A stretch of DNA of 64,000 nucleotides from Pedobacter sp. PAMC26386 (GCA_014302835.1 CP060294.1:992001-1056000), one strand, 5' to 3'; positions 54,281-63,674 are shown, counted from the first letter of the stretch. Program-made: numbers and translations. Notes: generated by a model from the letters alone, not told the origin.

Positions 54281-54928
54281 ATGAAAAAGAATTTTATATC
54301 GAACTCATCAGATTCCATTAGGATGTTTAAAAGTGGATTATTCGAGAAATTATCAAAAGTAGATTTTTACGTACCACTTATAGTTTTCGTTCCCGTTATT
54401 GCCTTTTTGATCTGGAAAGCATTTGCAACTATACAAATGAGTTTCTTAGGATTCGCTGGCTGGCTGGCTATTGGTTTAGTTGTCTGGACGATAACTGAAT
54501 ATATTATGCACCGTTATATATTTCACTATTACCCAAACTCAAAAATAGGTAAAAGAATACACTTTATTTTTCACGGTGTTCATCATGATTATCCCAATGA
54601 TGCTAAAAGATTAGTAATGCCACCGTCTGCAAGTATTCCAATGGCTTTAGCGTTATATTTTTTCTTTTTATATATTCTTCCTGCTGGTACTATTTTTGCT
54701 TTCTATGCTGGTTTTCTGATAGGATATTTATTTTATGATATGGTTCATTACGCTTTGCACCATGCAAACTTTAAAAGCCCGTTCTGGAAGAAATTAAAAC
54801 AGCATCATATGTTACATCATTATGCTGATTCTACTAAAGGATACGGAGTGACTTCTGCAGTTTGGGATAAAGTTTTAGGATCAGATTTTATAAAAAAATT
54901 AAATGACAGACCAGATACGGCTGAATAG
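54281..54928 (+). CDS. Fatty acid hydroxylase / sterol desaturase family (FA2H-like)
   Basis: 215 residues, four membrane segments. Di-iron His motifs: HRYIFH (His77, His82), HFIFHGVHHDYP (His94, His98, His101, His102), and YALHHANF plus KQHHMLHHYAD (His160/161, His175/176, His179/180). This pattern fits ceramide fatty-acid 2-hydroxylases (Scs7/FA2H). It would hydroxylate the acyl chain of the sphingolipid, in agreement with 2-hydroxy ceramides of Bacteroidota. Its 3' end overlaps the PAP2 gene by 26 nt. Confidence 0.9.
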   Translation: MKKNFISNSSDSIRMFKSGLFEKLSKVDFYVPLIVFVPVIAFLIWKAFATIQMSFLGFAGWLAIGLVVWTITEYIMHRYIFHYYPNSKIGKRIHFIFHGVHHDYPNDAKRLVMPPSASIPMALALYFFFLYILPAGTIFAFYAGFLIGYLFYDMVHYALHHANFKSPFWKKLKQHHMLHHYADSTKGYGVTSAVWDKVLGSDFIKKLNDRPDTAE

Positions 54929-55841
54929 ACCATTTTTTTCTTTAAGGGATATCCTGATAACTACTGCGGTATCTTTAACTTACTTACTGCTTTCGTGGTT
55001 TTTAATTGGATTTAAAAATCAGCAGGTTATTTTGGTGGTGATTTTTAATGCCTTCTATTACGCTTCTTCGTTTACCAGGAAGTTTATCCTGGGGTTCTCT
55101 ATCTTTATCGTTTACTGGATAATTTTCGATTATATGAAAGCATTTCCTAATTATGCATTCAATACTGTACATATCGAAGAATTGTATAACCTGGAAAAAC
55201 ACGTTTTCGGAATTTCGTCAAATGGCACTGTATTAACGCCAAACGAATATTGGAGATTACATGGCAGCACTGCTATGGATGTTATAGGAGGGATATTTTA
55301 CCTAATGTGGATTCCTGTTCCTATTGCATTTGCGATTTATCTGTTTTTCGTAAACAGGAAACAATTTCTTCAGTTTTTAGTGACTTTTGTTTTGGTAAAC
55401 CTGATTGGTTTTGTTATCTATTATCTCTATCCGGCTGCACCACCATGGTATGTCCAGTATCATAGATTTGTGTTTGAAGCTCACACTGCAGGGAATACGG
55501 CCGGGTTAGTTAAATTTGACCGGTTTTTTAATGCGCCAATATTTAAGTCAATTTATAGTAACGGCTCAAATGTCTTTGCTGCAATGCCTTCTTTACACTC
55601 TTCTTATCCAGTTATAGTTTTATACTATGGATTGAAGAATAAACTGGGACTTGTCAATGTTTTCTTTGGTATTGTAATGTTGGGGATTTGGTTTACTGCA
55701 GTCTATACAAGTCATCATTATGTTTTAGATGTATTATCTGGTATTGCTTGTGCTATTGTTGGAATTAATCTTTTCGAGTGGTTGGTTAAGCATACAGCTT
55801 TAAAGGTATTCATGGCTAAAATGTACGCTGTAGTCAGCTAA
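54903..55841 (+). CDS. PAP2-family enzyme, Aur1/inositol-phosphorylceramide-synthase-like
   Basis: 312 residues with six membrane segments. The lipid-phosphatase/phosphotransferase motifs are AAMPSLHSSYP (His232, C2 block) and TSHHYVLDVLSG (His272, Asp276, C3 block), as in Aur1-type inositolphosphorylceramide synthases. C1 is replaced by a PPWYVQ region, as in Aur1. It would move inositol phosphate from a phosphatidylinositol-like donor to ceramide. Last gene of the cluster; overlaps the hydroxylase by 26 nt. A plain lipid phosphatase role is the alternative. Confidence 0.86.
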   Translation: MTDQIRLNRPFFSLRDILITTAVSLTYLLLSWFLIGFKNQQVILVVIFNAFYYASSFTRKFILGFSIFIVYWIIFDYMKAFPNYAFNTVHIEELYNLEKHVFGISSNGTVLTPNEYWRLHGSTAMDVIGGIFYLMWIPVPIAFAIYLFFVNRKQFLQFLVTFVLVNLIGFVIYYLYPAAPPWYVQYHRFVFEAHTAGNTAGLVKFDRFFNAPIFKSIYSNGSNVFAAMPSLHSSYPVIVLYYGLKNKLGLVNVFFGIVMLGIWFTAVYTSHHYVLDVLSGIACAIVGINLFEWLVKHTALKVFMAKMYAVVS

Positions 55842-55914
55842 TTTTTCCATATTCTTTAATGAAGACTGGTTTTGCTTCAAAATGTCTAATTTTAACAAAT
55901 AAATAAAAGAAATT

Positions 55915-57288
55915 TTGACAGCAATACCCTCCATTAAATTATCCGAACTTACCCGTCAGATTCATGACACAATTAATGGTGCTTTTGGATCAAGGACATT
56001 CTGGGTAATCGCTGATATCACCAATTATACTTATAAACCTCAGAGTAATTTTCATTATTTTGAATTGGTTGAAAAGGATAAGTCCTCGGCAAAAATCCTG
56101 GCAAAAATAGGCGGGAGGGCCTGGGGAAATGCCTCTGTAAATATTTCAAACTTTGAGAAAGCTACAGGGCAGCAATTCAAAAATGATATTAATGTATTAA
56201 TTCAGGTTGCAGTACAGTATAATCCTTCCTTTGGGTTACAGTTAAACCTGCTGGATATTGATACCAGTTTTACGCTAGGTAGATTTGAACAACAGCGCAA
56301 GGAGACACTCGACAGACTGGTCAGAGATAATCCTTCTTTTATTCGCTTTGAAGACGGGCAGTACCTGACGAGGAATAACGAACTGCCTTTAAACAGGGTT
56401 TTACAGAAAATAGCAGTAATATCTTCTGATACTTCTGCAGGTTATCATGATTTTAAGCATACGCTTGAGAATAATACTTTTGGTTATCATTTTGAGGTTG
56501 ATGATTACTTTGCTCTGGTGCAGGGTGAAGGAAATGCAGGCCAATTTTTAACGAAACTCATTCAGGTTTTTGGTTCAGGTAAAGCTTATGATGCACTAGT
56601 GATTATCAGGGGCGGGGGGGCGCAGACTGATTTTCTGATTTTTGATAATTATGAACTGAATCGCGCGATCGCTAAATTTCCTATTCCGGTAATTACGGGT
56701 ATAGGGCATCAGAAAAATGAAACGATTGCTGACTTAATGGCGCATACTTCTACAAAAACACCTACAAAGGCAGCAGAAATGCTAATTGCCCATAACAGGA
56801 ATTTTGAAGAAGCTGTTTTATCACTTCAGCAGCACCTGGCGATCAGAACTTTTCAAATGATGAATCAGCATAAGGAGCAAATGACACGGCTGAACCAGAC
56901 GATTATTAATTCATCAAAAAATCTACTGCATGAAAAATACAGGGATATCCTGAATCTTTCTGGTATGGTACTCACCAATCCTAAAATTATCATTTCTAAC
57001 AAGGGTAAGGATTTGAAAAATCTTTTGGCTAATTTTAAGTCTTTTAACCGGATGTACTTTGCAAATCATGCCCGGTATATTGGTCATTTTGAATCTGTGG
57101 TTAGAATGATGAGTCCGCAAAATATTCTGAATAAGGGTTTTGCTATTGTTAAAGTGAATGGTTTGATTGTGAGCGATGCCGAAGTGATAATACCGGGAAC
57201 AGAACTAACCGTAAGTCTGGCTTCGGCAGAAATTAATACAAAAGTTTTATCTAAAATACCCCGCAATGGAAAAGAATTTGAATTATGA
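55915..57288 (+). CDS. xseA: Exodeoxyribonuclease VII large subunit
   Basis: 457 residues from TTG 55915, the only start that retains the OB fold and follows an in-frame stop region. N-terminal OB domain (SIKLSELTRQIHDTINGAFG...FWVIADI) then the catalytic part: IAVISSDTSAGYHDF, YDALVIIRGGGAQTDFLIFDNYELNRAIAKFPIPVITGIGHQKNETIADLMAHTSTKTPTKAAEML. The C-terminal helical part is long and coiled. With XseB it degrades single-stranded DNA in repair. Overlaps xseB by 23 nt. Confidence 0.95.
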   Translation: MTAIPSIKLSELTRQIHDTINGAFGSRTFWVIADITNYTYKPQSNFHYFELVEKDKSSAKILAKIGGRAWGNASVNISNFEKATGQQFKNDINVLIQVAVQYNPSFGLQLNLLDIDTSFTLGRFEQQRKETLDRLVRDNPSFIRFEDGQYLTRNNELPLNRVLQKIAVISSDTSAGYHDFKHTLENNTFGYHFEVDDYFALVQGEGNAGQFLTKLIQVFGSGKAYDALVIIRGGGAQTDFLIFDNYELNRAIAKFPIPVITGIGHQKNETIADLMAHTSTKTPTKAAEMLIAHNRNFEEAVLSLQQHLAIRTFQMMNQHKEQMTRLNQTIINSSKNLLHEKYRDILNLSGMVLTNPKIIISNKGKDLKNLLANFKSFNRMYFANHARYIGHFESVVRMMSPQNILNKGFAIVKVNGLIVSDAEVIIPGTELTVSLASAEINTKVLSKIPRNGKEFEL

Positions 57289-57472
57289 AGCGGCTTATAG
57301 TGAGCTGACTCAGATCGCTCAGGAAATAGAAACTGAGGCCGTTTCTGTTGATGTCCTGGCCGAAAAGGTGAAAAGAGCCTCTGAATTAATTGCTTTTTGT
57401 CAGACCAAATTACGGTCCACAGAGACTGAAGTCAACAAAATTATAAAGCAGATGGAAAACCAACCCTTATAA
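57266..57472 (+). CDS. xseB: Exodeoxyribonuclease VII small subunit
   Basis: 68 residues, the usual size. LNYEAAYSELTQIAQEIETEAVSVDVLAEKVKRASELIAFCQTKLRSTETEVNKII is the XseB helical hairpin. Starts inside the end of xseA. Confidence 0.94.
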   Translation: MEKNLNYEAAYSELTQIAQEIETEAVSVDVLAEKVKRASELIAFCQTKLRSTETEVNKIIKQMENQPL

Positions 57473-57510
57473 CTACCTTCGCTTACCGTTTAATTAAAAA
57501 AAAATCAGCC

Positions 57511-58425
57511 ATGTTAGTTTATAGTCCGGAAGAAGAAGAAGTATTTTTTGATCAGATTGATCAGGTTTATACACTGACTGAGTCTCAAAATTTAGAAGAA
57601 GCTGAACAGCTTTTATTGGAGATTGATGAATCGATCCCTCATCCTAAAGAAAATTGCAGTGTTGGCGGCATATTGCTGGACAGCATTTTCTCTTTTTATG
57701 AGCAGACCGGTCAGGTTGAAAAGGCATTGCCTCATTTTTTAAAAGAAACTGAATATCTACAGGAAAAAATGAAGTCTGAGACTGTAAAAAGTTCAGGTCA
57801 TTTTATTACTACCGGAAGCATTTATTATGCGCTTGGTGACCTTGATAAGGCGAGGATATATTTCAAAATTGCACATAGTCTGGGCAAAAACAGTATTTTT
57901 CATGATTTTAATGCTGATTTTCTGCATATGGCAGTAATTTCTGATGTGGAATTTGAAGAGTTCAAAAAGAATTTTGTTCCTATAGACCCTTCGCAGCAGG
58001 AAGAACTGACTGATGAGCAGCAGGATTTAATGGAAGAATACTGTGATCAGGGAAATCTGGAAATGGATGCTGAGAATTTCAGTAAAGCCGCAGAATGGTT
58101 TCAAAAAGCGCTGGATGTATTGCCAGAACCTAAAGAAGATTGGGAAGCTGCAGGTTGGGTTTCAGCTTCTTGTGGTGATGCCTACTTTAGTGCAGGCAAG
58201 TATAAGAAAGCTTTGGCACATTTACTTGTCGCTCATGATATCTATAGCAGTGAAGAGGAAATCAATCCATTTGTATTGCTTAGGTTAGGAGAGACGTATT
58301 TTGAGCTTGATGACAAGGAAAATGCGACCTTACACTTACTAGCTGCTTATCAGATGGAAGGTGCTGAACTGTTTGAAGAAGATCAAAAATATCTGAAATA
58401 CCTTAAAACACAGCATAAGCTTTAG
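57511..58425 (+). CDS. Tetratricopeptide-repeat protein
   Basis: 304 residues, no signal peptide. TPR-like helical repeats (GGILLDSIFSFYEQTGQVEKALPHFL; ITTGSIYYALGDLDKARIYFKIAHSLG; GNLEMDAENFSKAAEWFQKALDVLPEPKEDWEAAGWVSASCGDAYFSAGKYKKALAHLLVAHDIY; LLRLGETYFELDDKENATLHLLAAYQ). Acidic. Likely a cytosolic scaffold; partner unknown. 38 nt after xseB, possibly in that operon; 3' end overlaps the convergent regulator by 4 nt. Confidence 0.88.
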   Translation: MLVYSPEEEEVFFDQIDQVYTLTESQNLEEAEQLLLEIDESIPHPKENCSVGGILLDSIFSFYEQTGQVEKALPHFLKETEYLQEKMKSETVKSSGHFITTGSIYYALGDLDKARIYFKIAHSLGKNSIFHDFNADFLHMAVISDVEFEEFKKNFVPIDPSQQEELTDEQQDLMEEYCDQGNLEMDAENFSKAAEWFQKALDVLPEPKEDWEAAGWVSASCGDAYFSAGKYKKALAHLLVAHDIYSSEEEINPFVLLRLGETYFELDDKENATLHLLAAYQMEGAELFEEDQKYLKYLKTQHKL

Positions 58426-58784
58426 ACGTTAATCAATTGCTGTTCTATAGTTTGAATAAGGAAAGAGATATTGAAAGGTTTAGGTACAACTTCATCTGCA
58501 CATATCTCTTTCACTATTTCTACTTTTGGATGGGTAGATAAAACAATAACAGGGATGTGACTGGTCTGTTCTGCTGCTTTAATAGTTTTACATAAAGCAG
58601 TTCCCTCTTCGGTTGGATTGATAATATCCAGCAAAATTATATCGGGTTGGAAATCTCTGATATGGTTAAAGACTTCATCCTCTGTGGCTAATAGATCAAC
58701 GATATAACCTTTTTCAGTTAGTACAATATTAATTAGTTCAAGAATATCTCTGTTCTTTTCTAATACTAATATCTTTTTATTCAT
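58422..58784 (-). CDS. Single-domain response regulator (CheY-like)
   Basis: 120 residues from ATG 58784. The frame extends to 58889, but those 35 residues are hydrophobic and not part of a receiver. Receiver landmarks: ILVLEKNRDILELINIVL, phospho-Asp in DIILLDIINPTEEG, VIVLSTHPKVE and Lys in VPKPFNISFLIQTIEQQ. The first acidic pair is reduced to Glu, so phosphorylation may be weak. No output domain; no kinase nearby. Confidence 0.85.
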   Translation of the reverse strand: MNKKILVLEKNRDILELINIVLTEKGYIVDLLATEDEVFNHIRDFQPDIILLDIINPTEEGTALCKTIKAAEQTSHIPVIVLSTHPKVEIVKEICADEVVPKPFNISFLIQTIEQQLINV

Positions 58785-59108
58785 AGATTCTACTTTCCTG
58801 TTCGGATTGATTTTGTGGTAAAGGCGTCTGGTTAGTTGCTGATACAAACTTAAATACAAAATTAGTGTTGTATGAAATAGCAACGTCATTTTTCTAGCAT
58901 ACAGTTAATAAGTTATATAGTCTGGTTATTTTTATCTGGGGATACCTGGTCTAAACTGGTGTTTAATTCTTTGTCATCAAAGACAAATTTATGAGCGTGA
59001 GTGATAGTTTAGCAGGGTTAAATAAGCTGTGAAAAGGATGATTATAGCTTATTTGCAAGATATATTGCAATTAAAATGATGATCTATGCGTTTATTTCGC
59101 AAAAGTTA

Positions 59109-59116
59109 TATATTTG
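59109..59116 (+). promoter_or_regulatory. -7 box TATATTTG before the histone-like gene
   Basis: Exact TAnnTTTG match ending 21 nt before the ATG at 59138, the usual distance for a short leader. No good -33 TTTG. The rest of the about 350-nt gap (58785-59137) shows nothing else. Confidence 0.5.
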
Positions 59117-59137
59117 GCATTGTATAAAACTTAAAAC

Positions 59138-59317
59138 ATGGAAAAATTTTCAAAACTAAAAGAATTGCTTGCTTCTGTTGAAGTTGATGCTGAGAAATTT
59201 TATTCTGCAGGTAATAGCGCAGCAGGTACAAGAGTACGTAAAGCGATGCAGGATTTAAAAGTTCTTGCTCAGGATATCCGTACTGAAGTAACTGAGAAAA
59301 AAAACACAGCTAAATAA
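59138..59317 (+). CDS. Histone H1-like (Hc1-type) protein
   Basis: 59 residues, with ATG 59138 and TAA 59315-59317. Sequence blocks MEKFSKLKELLASVEVDAEKF, SAAGTRVRKAMQDLKVLAQDIR and TEKKN match the short histone H1/Hc1-like family found throughout Bacteroidota; the conserved GTRVRKAMQDLK core is complete. Such proteins bind and compact DNA. It lacks the long Lys/Ala tail of chlamydial Hc1, as is normal for Bacteroidota. Own promoter box and a strong terminator mark it as a free-standing gene. Confidence 0.85.
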   Translation: MEKFSKLKELLASVEVDAEKFYSAGNSAAGTRVRKAMQDLKVLAQDIRTEVTEKKNTAK

Positions 59318-59339
59318 AAACTAGCACAACCTTACCAGG

Positions 59340-59369
59340 AGAGGGGGTTTTTACACCCCTCTTTTTTTT
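59340..59369 (+). terminator. Strong terminator after the histone-like gene
   Basis: AGAGGGG pairs with CCCCTCT around a 9-nt loop, then eight T. Confidence 0.88.
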
Positions 59370-59380
59370 GATCTTTTTTT

Positions 59381-60385
59381 ATGTCCTATACAGCCAACCC
59401 ATTACGTTATACAAAAATGCAATATCGCCGTTGCGGTAAAAGCGGTTTGAAATTACCAGCCATCTCCCTAGGTTTATGGCATAATTTCGGACATGTAGAC
59501 CAACTGGAAAACTCCCGTAATATTCTAAAACTCGCTTTTGATAGTGGGATCACACATTTTGATCTGGCTAATAATTATGGCCCTCCTCCGGGGTCGGCAG
59601 AAGAAAACTTCGGCTTGATCTTAAAACAGGATTTTTCAGCTTATCGGGATGAAATGATCATTTCTTCGAAAGCTGGATATACGATGTGGGATGGTCCATA
59701 TGGGGACTGGGGGTCTAAAAAATACCTGGTTTCCAGTCTTGATCAGAGTTTGAAGCGGATGGGACTTGATTATGTAGACATCTTTTATCATCATCGTCCA
59801 GATCCTGAAACTCCTCTGGAAGAAACAATGGCTACACTCGATTTAATGGTGCGTCAGGGGAAAGCGTTGTATGTAGGGATTTCAAATTATCCTGCTCAGG
59901 AAGCAGCTGAAGCCTTGCGGATACTCAAGGAACTGCGTACACCATGTTTGATTCACCAGCCTAAATATTCTATGTTCGAAAGATGGATAGAAGGTGGTTT
60001 GCTTGACTTACTCGGTGAACAAGGGGTTGGATGTATCCCGTTTTCGCCGTTAGCACAGGGGCTACTGACCAATAAGTATCTGCATGGTATACCGGAAGAT
60101 TCAAGGGCTGCAAAATCGCATGGAGCTTTACAGGAAAACCAGATTACTGCCGAACGTCTTTTACAATTACAGGAATTAAATGCTTTAGCGGTTAAACGTG
60201 GTCAGAGTCTGGCACAAATGGCTTTATCCTGGATCTTAAGGGATCAGAGAATTACATCTGTACTGGTTGGTGCTAGCAGACCAGAACAGCTCGCAGATTC
60301 GATTAAGTGTCTTGATCATCTATCTTTTAGCGAAGAGGAATTGGGTTTGATTGAACATGTTTTATCTAATTCAGATAAAAACTGA
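59381..60385 (+). CDS. Aldo/keto reductase (glyceraldehyde-3-phosphate reductase YghZ-like)
   Basis: 334 residues. TRCGKSGLKLPAISLGLWHNFG-type start, FDLANNYGPPPGSAEENFG (catalytic Asp and Tyr), ISSKAGYTMWDGPYG (Lys), DIFYHHRPDPETPLEETM (His), then SPLAQGLLTNKYL and the NADP-binding end SVLVGASRPEQL. The NNYGPPPGSAEE form marks the YghZ/Kv-beta-like AKR14 group, which reduces L-glyceraldehyde-3-phosphate or methylglyoxal. Stands alone between a terminator and the metE riboswitch. Confidence 0.93.
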   Translation: MSYTANPLRYTKMQYRRCGKSGLKLPAISLGLWHNFGHVDQLENSRNILKLAFDSGITHFDLANNYGPPPGSAEENFGLILKQDFSAYRDEMIISSKAGYTMWDGPYGDWGSKKYLVSSLDQSLKRMGLDYVDIFYHHRPDPETPLEETMATLDLMVRQGKALYVGISNYPAQEAAEALRILKELRTPCLIHQPKYSMFERWIEGGLLDLLGEQGVGCIPFSPLAQGLLTNKYLHGIPEDSRAAKSHGALQENQITAERLLQLQELNALAVKRGQSLAQMALSWILRDQRITSVLVGASRPEQLADSIKCLDHLSFSEEELGLIEHVLSNSDKN

Positions 60386-60459
60386 TTTTTCTAACCAATG
60401 CAACCTAATTTCAATTATATTTGGGGTGATTAAGTTCTTTACTATTTTTTCTTCATCAA

Positions 60460-60625
60460 CCGGAAAAGGTTCTGCTTAACGCAGATTAATAGGGAATCGT
60501 GTGCAAATCACGAGCTGTCGCGCAACTGTAAGTAACTAAACAGTTTTTGCCAATAAATATCCACTGTCTTTAGAGATGGGAAGGATGGCAAAAATGTTAC
60601 AAGTCAGGAGACCTGCCTCATTCGA
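60460..60625 (+). promoter_or_regulatory. Cobalamin riboswitch before metE
   Basis: AAAAGGTTCTGC start, AGGGAATCGTGTGCAAATCA near 60491, the conserved CGCGCAACTGTAA around 60519-60531, and the B12 box AAGTCAGGAGACCTGCC at 60601-60617. The remaining 190 nt to metE can hold the expression platform; a direct repeat CGAATTGA follows the box. With B12 present it should turn off metE. Ends approximate. Confidence 0.95.
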
Positions 60626-60810
60626 ATTGACAATGCTTTCGCGAATTGAAGCTTTTGATCAGGTATGATGCATTTTTTTTGCTCAAAAAATATCGTTAAG
60701 ATATTTGATGACTGTTATGCGTGTATATTTTATCCTTCTTCTTAGCTCAAACATTGTGAACATTTAGCTTAAAAGAGCTTTTAACTGATTTTTTTATCAT
60801 TTAAAAAGCA

Positions 60811-63141
60811 ATGAAAATGCTAACAAACAATCTTGGCTACCCGCGCATAGGTAGCAGCAGAGAGCTCAAAAAAGCCAGTGAACTATACTGGTCGGGCAAA
60901 ACACCTATTGAAAACTTGTTACAAACGGGAAAAGAAATCCGTGCAAACAACTGGAAGCTTCAGCAGGAATCAGGAATAGATCTTATTCCATCAAATGATT
61001 TCTCTTTTTATGACCAGGTTCTGGATCTTTCTCTAACTGTTGGCGCCATTCCAAAACGCTATCATGAAGTTATTTTAAACAAAGCGAATACAGAGCTGGA
61101 TCTTTATTTTGCCATGGCAAGAGGTTATCAGAAGGACGGTATTGATATCACTGCTATGGAAATGACAAAGTGGTTTGATACAAATTATCACTATATCGTA
61201 CCGGAATTTTATAAGGATCAGACTTTTAAGCTTTTTTCTCAGAAAATCATTAATGAATATAATGAGGCTAGGCGTTTGGAGATTAAAACTAAACCAGTGA
61301 TTATTGGTCCCGTATCTTACTTGCTTTTAGGAAAAGAAAAACAGGAGGGTTTTCATCGGATTGAATTGATTAAGAACTTATTGCCGGTATACCTGGAGAT
61401 CTTAAAAGAATTGGAGACACAACATGTAGAATGGGTACAGTTTGATGAACCTTTCCTGGTTTTGGATTTAACACAGCAGGAAAAGGACGCTTATACTTAT
61501 GTGTATAAAGAAATCAGAAAACAGTTTCCAAAACTTAAGGTCTTGCTGACTACTTATTTTGAAGGATTAAAAGATAATCTGGAACTTGCGGCATCACTTC
61601 CTGTTACAGCTTTGCATATTGATTTGGTTAGAGCTCCTGAGCAATTGGAAAGCATTTTATTAGCGATTCCTAATCACTTACAATTGTCTTTAGGAGTAGT
61701 TGATGGAAGAAATATCTGGAAAAATGACTTTCAGCATTCACTTTCGCAGATCAATGCAGCCATAGAAAAAATAGGGGAGGATCGGATTTTGGTTTCACCG
61801 TCCTGCTCACTGATTCACTCTCCATGTGATTTGGAATTGGAAACTAATGAGGTAACGCTTACTCCTGAAATTAAACAATGGCTGGCCTTTGCCCGTCAGA
61901 AAGTTGATGAAATCGTTTCGTTGAAACAATTGGCTGGTAAAACACCGTCAAATCCTGCAATTACAGCTTTACAGGATAACCTGGCTGCGAACCAAAGTCG
62001 GAGAACTTCGGGCTTGATTCATAATGATGCCGTGAAAAATCGTATTGCAGGAGTAATAGAGAAAGATGAAAATAGAGAAAATCCTTACTCAAGCCGTAAA
62101 ATTGCGCAGCAAAATGCGTTGAATCTTCCGTTATTTCCTACAACTACAATTGGTTCATTTCCTCAGACGCCTGAAGTTCGCAGCTGGAGAGCTAAATTTA
62201 AAAAGGGTGGTTTAACACTTGCAGAATATGATGCATTAATTGAAAAGGAAACGGAAGAAACGATTCGTTTTCAGGAAGATACGGGTATTGATGTGCTTGT
62301 TCATGGTGAGTTTGAGCGCAATGATATGGTGGAATATTTTGGTGAACAGCTTGCCGGGTTTGTATTTACTAAAAATGGTTGGGTGCAGAGTTATGGCAGT
62401 CGTTGTGTGAAACCGCCAATTATATTTGGCGATGTGCATCGCCCTGCGGCAATGACAGTAAGGTGGTCGTCTTATGCGCAATCACTGACTAGTAAGTGGG
62501 TTAAAGGAATGCTAACTGGTCCTGTAACTATTTTGCAATGGTCGTTTGTGAGAAATGATCAACCTCGTTCTGTTACTTGTAAACAGATTGCTCTTGCGAT
62601 CCGTGATGAGGTCTGTGATTTAGAAAGTGCAGGGATTAAAATCATTCAGATTGATGAACCTGCGATTCGCGAGGGCTTACCTTTGCGTAAATCAGATTGG
62701 CAGGAATATCTGAAATGGGCTGTTCAGGCTTTTAGGATTTCTGCAAGCGGGGTGCGTGATGAGACACAGATTCACACCCATATGTGTTATTCGGAGTTTA
62801 ATGATATTATTCAGCATATCGCAGATATGGATGCAGATGTGATCACAATTGAATGTTCCCGTTCACAGATGGAATTACTAGATGCCTTCGCTGATTTCAA
62901 TTATCCAAATGAAATAGGGCCCGGTGTTTATGATATTCACTCGCCAAGAGTTCCATCCAAACAAGAGATGGTTACTTTGCTGGAAAAAGCAAAGGCAGTA
63001 ATCCCGGCTGCACAATTGTGGGTTAATCCTGATTGTGGTTTAAAAACACGCCATTGGGATGAAACTAAAAAAGCCCTGATTGAAATGGTTGAAGCCGCAA
63101 AAGAATTGCGTTTATCCGTGAAAGAACCAGTAAGTTTGTAA
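60811..63141 (+). CDS. metE: Cobalamin-independent methionine synthase
   Basis: 776 residues, near the usual length. It transfers methyl from 5-methyltetrahydropteroyl-triglutamate to homocysteine. The N-terminal half begins NNLGYPRIGSSRELKKASE. The C-terminal barrel has TTTIGSFPQTPEVRSWRAKFKKG, HGEFERNDMVEYFGEQLAGF, MLTGPVTILQWSFVRND and the zinc ligands in HTHMCYSEF, with a further Cys in VNPDCGLKTR. The catalytic Zn site is thus complete. Preceded by a cobalamin riboswitch and followed by a terminator. Confidence 0.97.
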   Translation: MKMLTNNLGYPRIGSSRELKKASELYWSGKTPIENLLQTGKEIRANNWKLQQESGIDLIPSNDFSFYDQVLDLSLTVGAIPKRYHEVILNKANTELDLYFAMARGYQKDGIDITAMEMTKWFDTNYHYIVPEFYKDQTFKLFSQKIINEYNEARRLEIKTKPVIIGPVSYLLLGKEKQEGFHRIELIKNLLPVYLEILKELETQHVEWVQFDEPFLVLDLTQQEKDAYTYVYKEIRKQFPKLKVLLTTYFEGLKDNLELAASLPVTALHIDLVRAPEQLESILLAIPNHLQLSLGVVDGRNIWKNDFQHSLSQINAAIEKIGEDRILVSPSCSLIHSPCDLELETNEVTLTPEIKQWLAFARQKVDEIVSLKQLAGKTPSNPAITALQDNLAANQSRRTSGLIHNDAVKNRIAGVIEKDENRENPYSSRKIAQQNALNLPLFPTTTIGSFPQTPEVRSWRAKFKKGGLTLAEYDALIEKETEETIRFQEDTGIDVLVHGEFERNDMVEYFGEQLAGFVFTKNGWVQSYGSRCVKPPIIFGDVHRPAAMTVRWSSYAQSLTSKWVKGMLTGPVTILQWSFVRNDQPRSVTCKQIALAIRDEVCDLESAGIKIIQIDEPAIREGLPLRKSDWQEYLKWAVQAFRISASGVRDETQIHTHMCYSEFNDIIQHIADMDADVITIECSRSQMELLDAFADFNYPNEIGPGVYDIHSPRVPSKQEMVTLLEKAKAVIPAAQLWVNPDCGLKTRHWDETKKALIEMVEAAKELRLSVKEPVSL

Positions 63142-63146
63142 AATTA

Positions 63147-63178
63147 ACAGGCGGTTTGTTTTCAAACCGCCTGTTTTT
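63147..63178 (+). terminator. Terminator after metE
   Basis: ACAGGCGGTTTG pairs with CAAACCGCCTGT with a 5-nt loop and a T-run. Confidence 0.9.
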
Positions 63179-63196
63179 ATATAATAAAATACAAAA

Positions 63197-63583
63197 ATGA
63201 CTATAGAAGAGAAAATTAAATCATCAGAGACCCGAATTTTTAAAGCCGTATTTCCTAATACAACAAACCACTATGATACCTTGTTTGGTGGTACAGCTAT
63301 GCATATGATGGACGAGGTTGCATTCATTACTGCAACCAGGTTTAGCCGCCAGAGAATGGTGACAGTAAGCAGTGATAGAATAGATTTTAAAATGCCAATT
63401 CCTGCCGGTACTATTGTTGAACTGGTTGGTACAGTAAGTCATATTGGGAATACCAGTATGAAAGTAAAGGTTGAAATCTATGTGGAGCAGATGTATTCTG
63501 AAGATCGTGAAAAAGCGGTTACTGGTGAATTCTCATTTGTAGCCATTGATGAACATAAAAAACCTACTGCAATTCTTAAATAA
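63197..63583 (+). CDS. Acyl-CoA thioesterase (hotdog fold, YciA-like)
   Basis: 128 residues. FPNTTNHYDTLFGGTAMHMMDEVAFITATRFSR with the catalytic Asp, then SSDRIDFKMPIPAGTIVELVGTVSHIGNTSMKVKVEIYVE, is typical of the hexameric hotdog acyl-CoA hydrolases. It hydrolyses acyl-CoA. No operon partner. Confidence 0.93.
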   Translation: MTIEEKIKSSETRIFKAVFPNTTNHYDTLFGGTAMHMMDEVAFITATRFSRQRMVTVSSDRIDFKMPIPAGTIVELVGTVSHIGNTSMKVKVEIYVEQMYSEDREKAVTGEFSFVAIDEHKKPTAILK

Positions 63584-63602
63584 GTTTTAGGGGTTTGTCT
63601 GT

Positions 63603-63644
63603 AAAAGGGGTTGATCAGTTAAGAAAGCTGATTAACCCCTTTTT
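63603..63644. terminator. Bidirectional terminator after the thioesterase gene
   Basis: AAAAGGGGTTGATCAG pairs with CTGATTAACCCCTTTT (one mismatch), 9-nt loop, flanked by A- and T-runs; it also serves the minus-strand gene ending at 63675. Confidence 0.85.
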
Positions 63645-63674
63645 GCGTTGTTTTATACGGTGAGCAGAAGAAAG

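Noticed and set aside
58944..58956. GGTCTAA near 58948 as a third TetR operator
   Set aside because: The opposite half-site (GACT 18 nt upstream) is missing.
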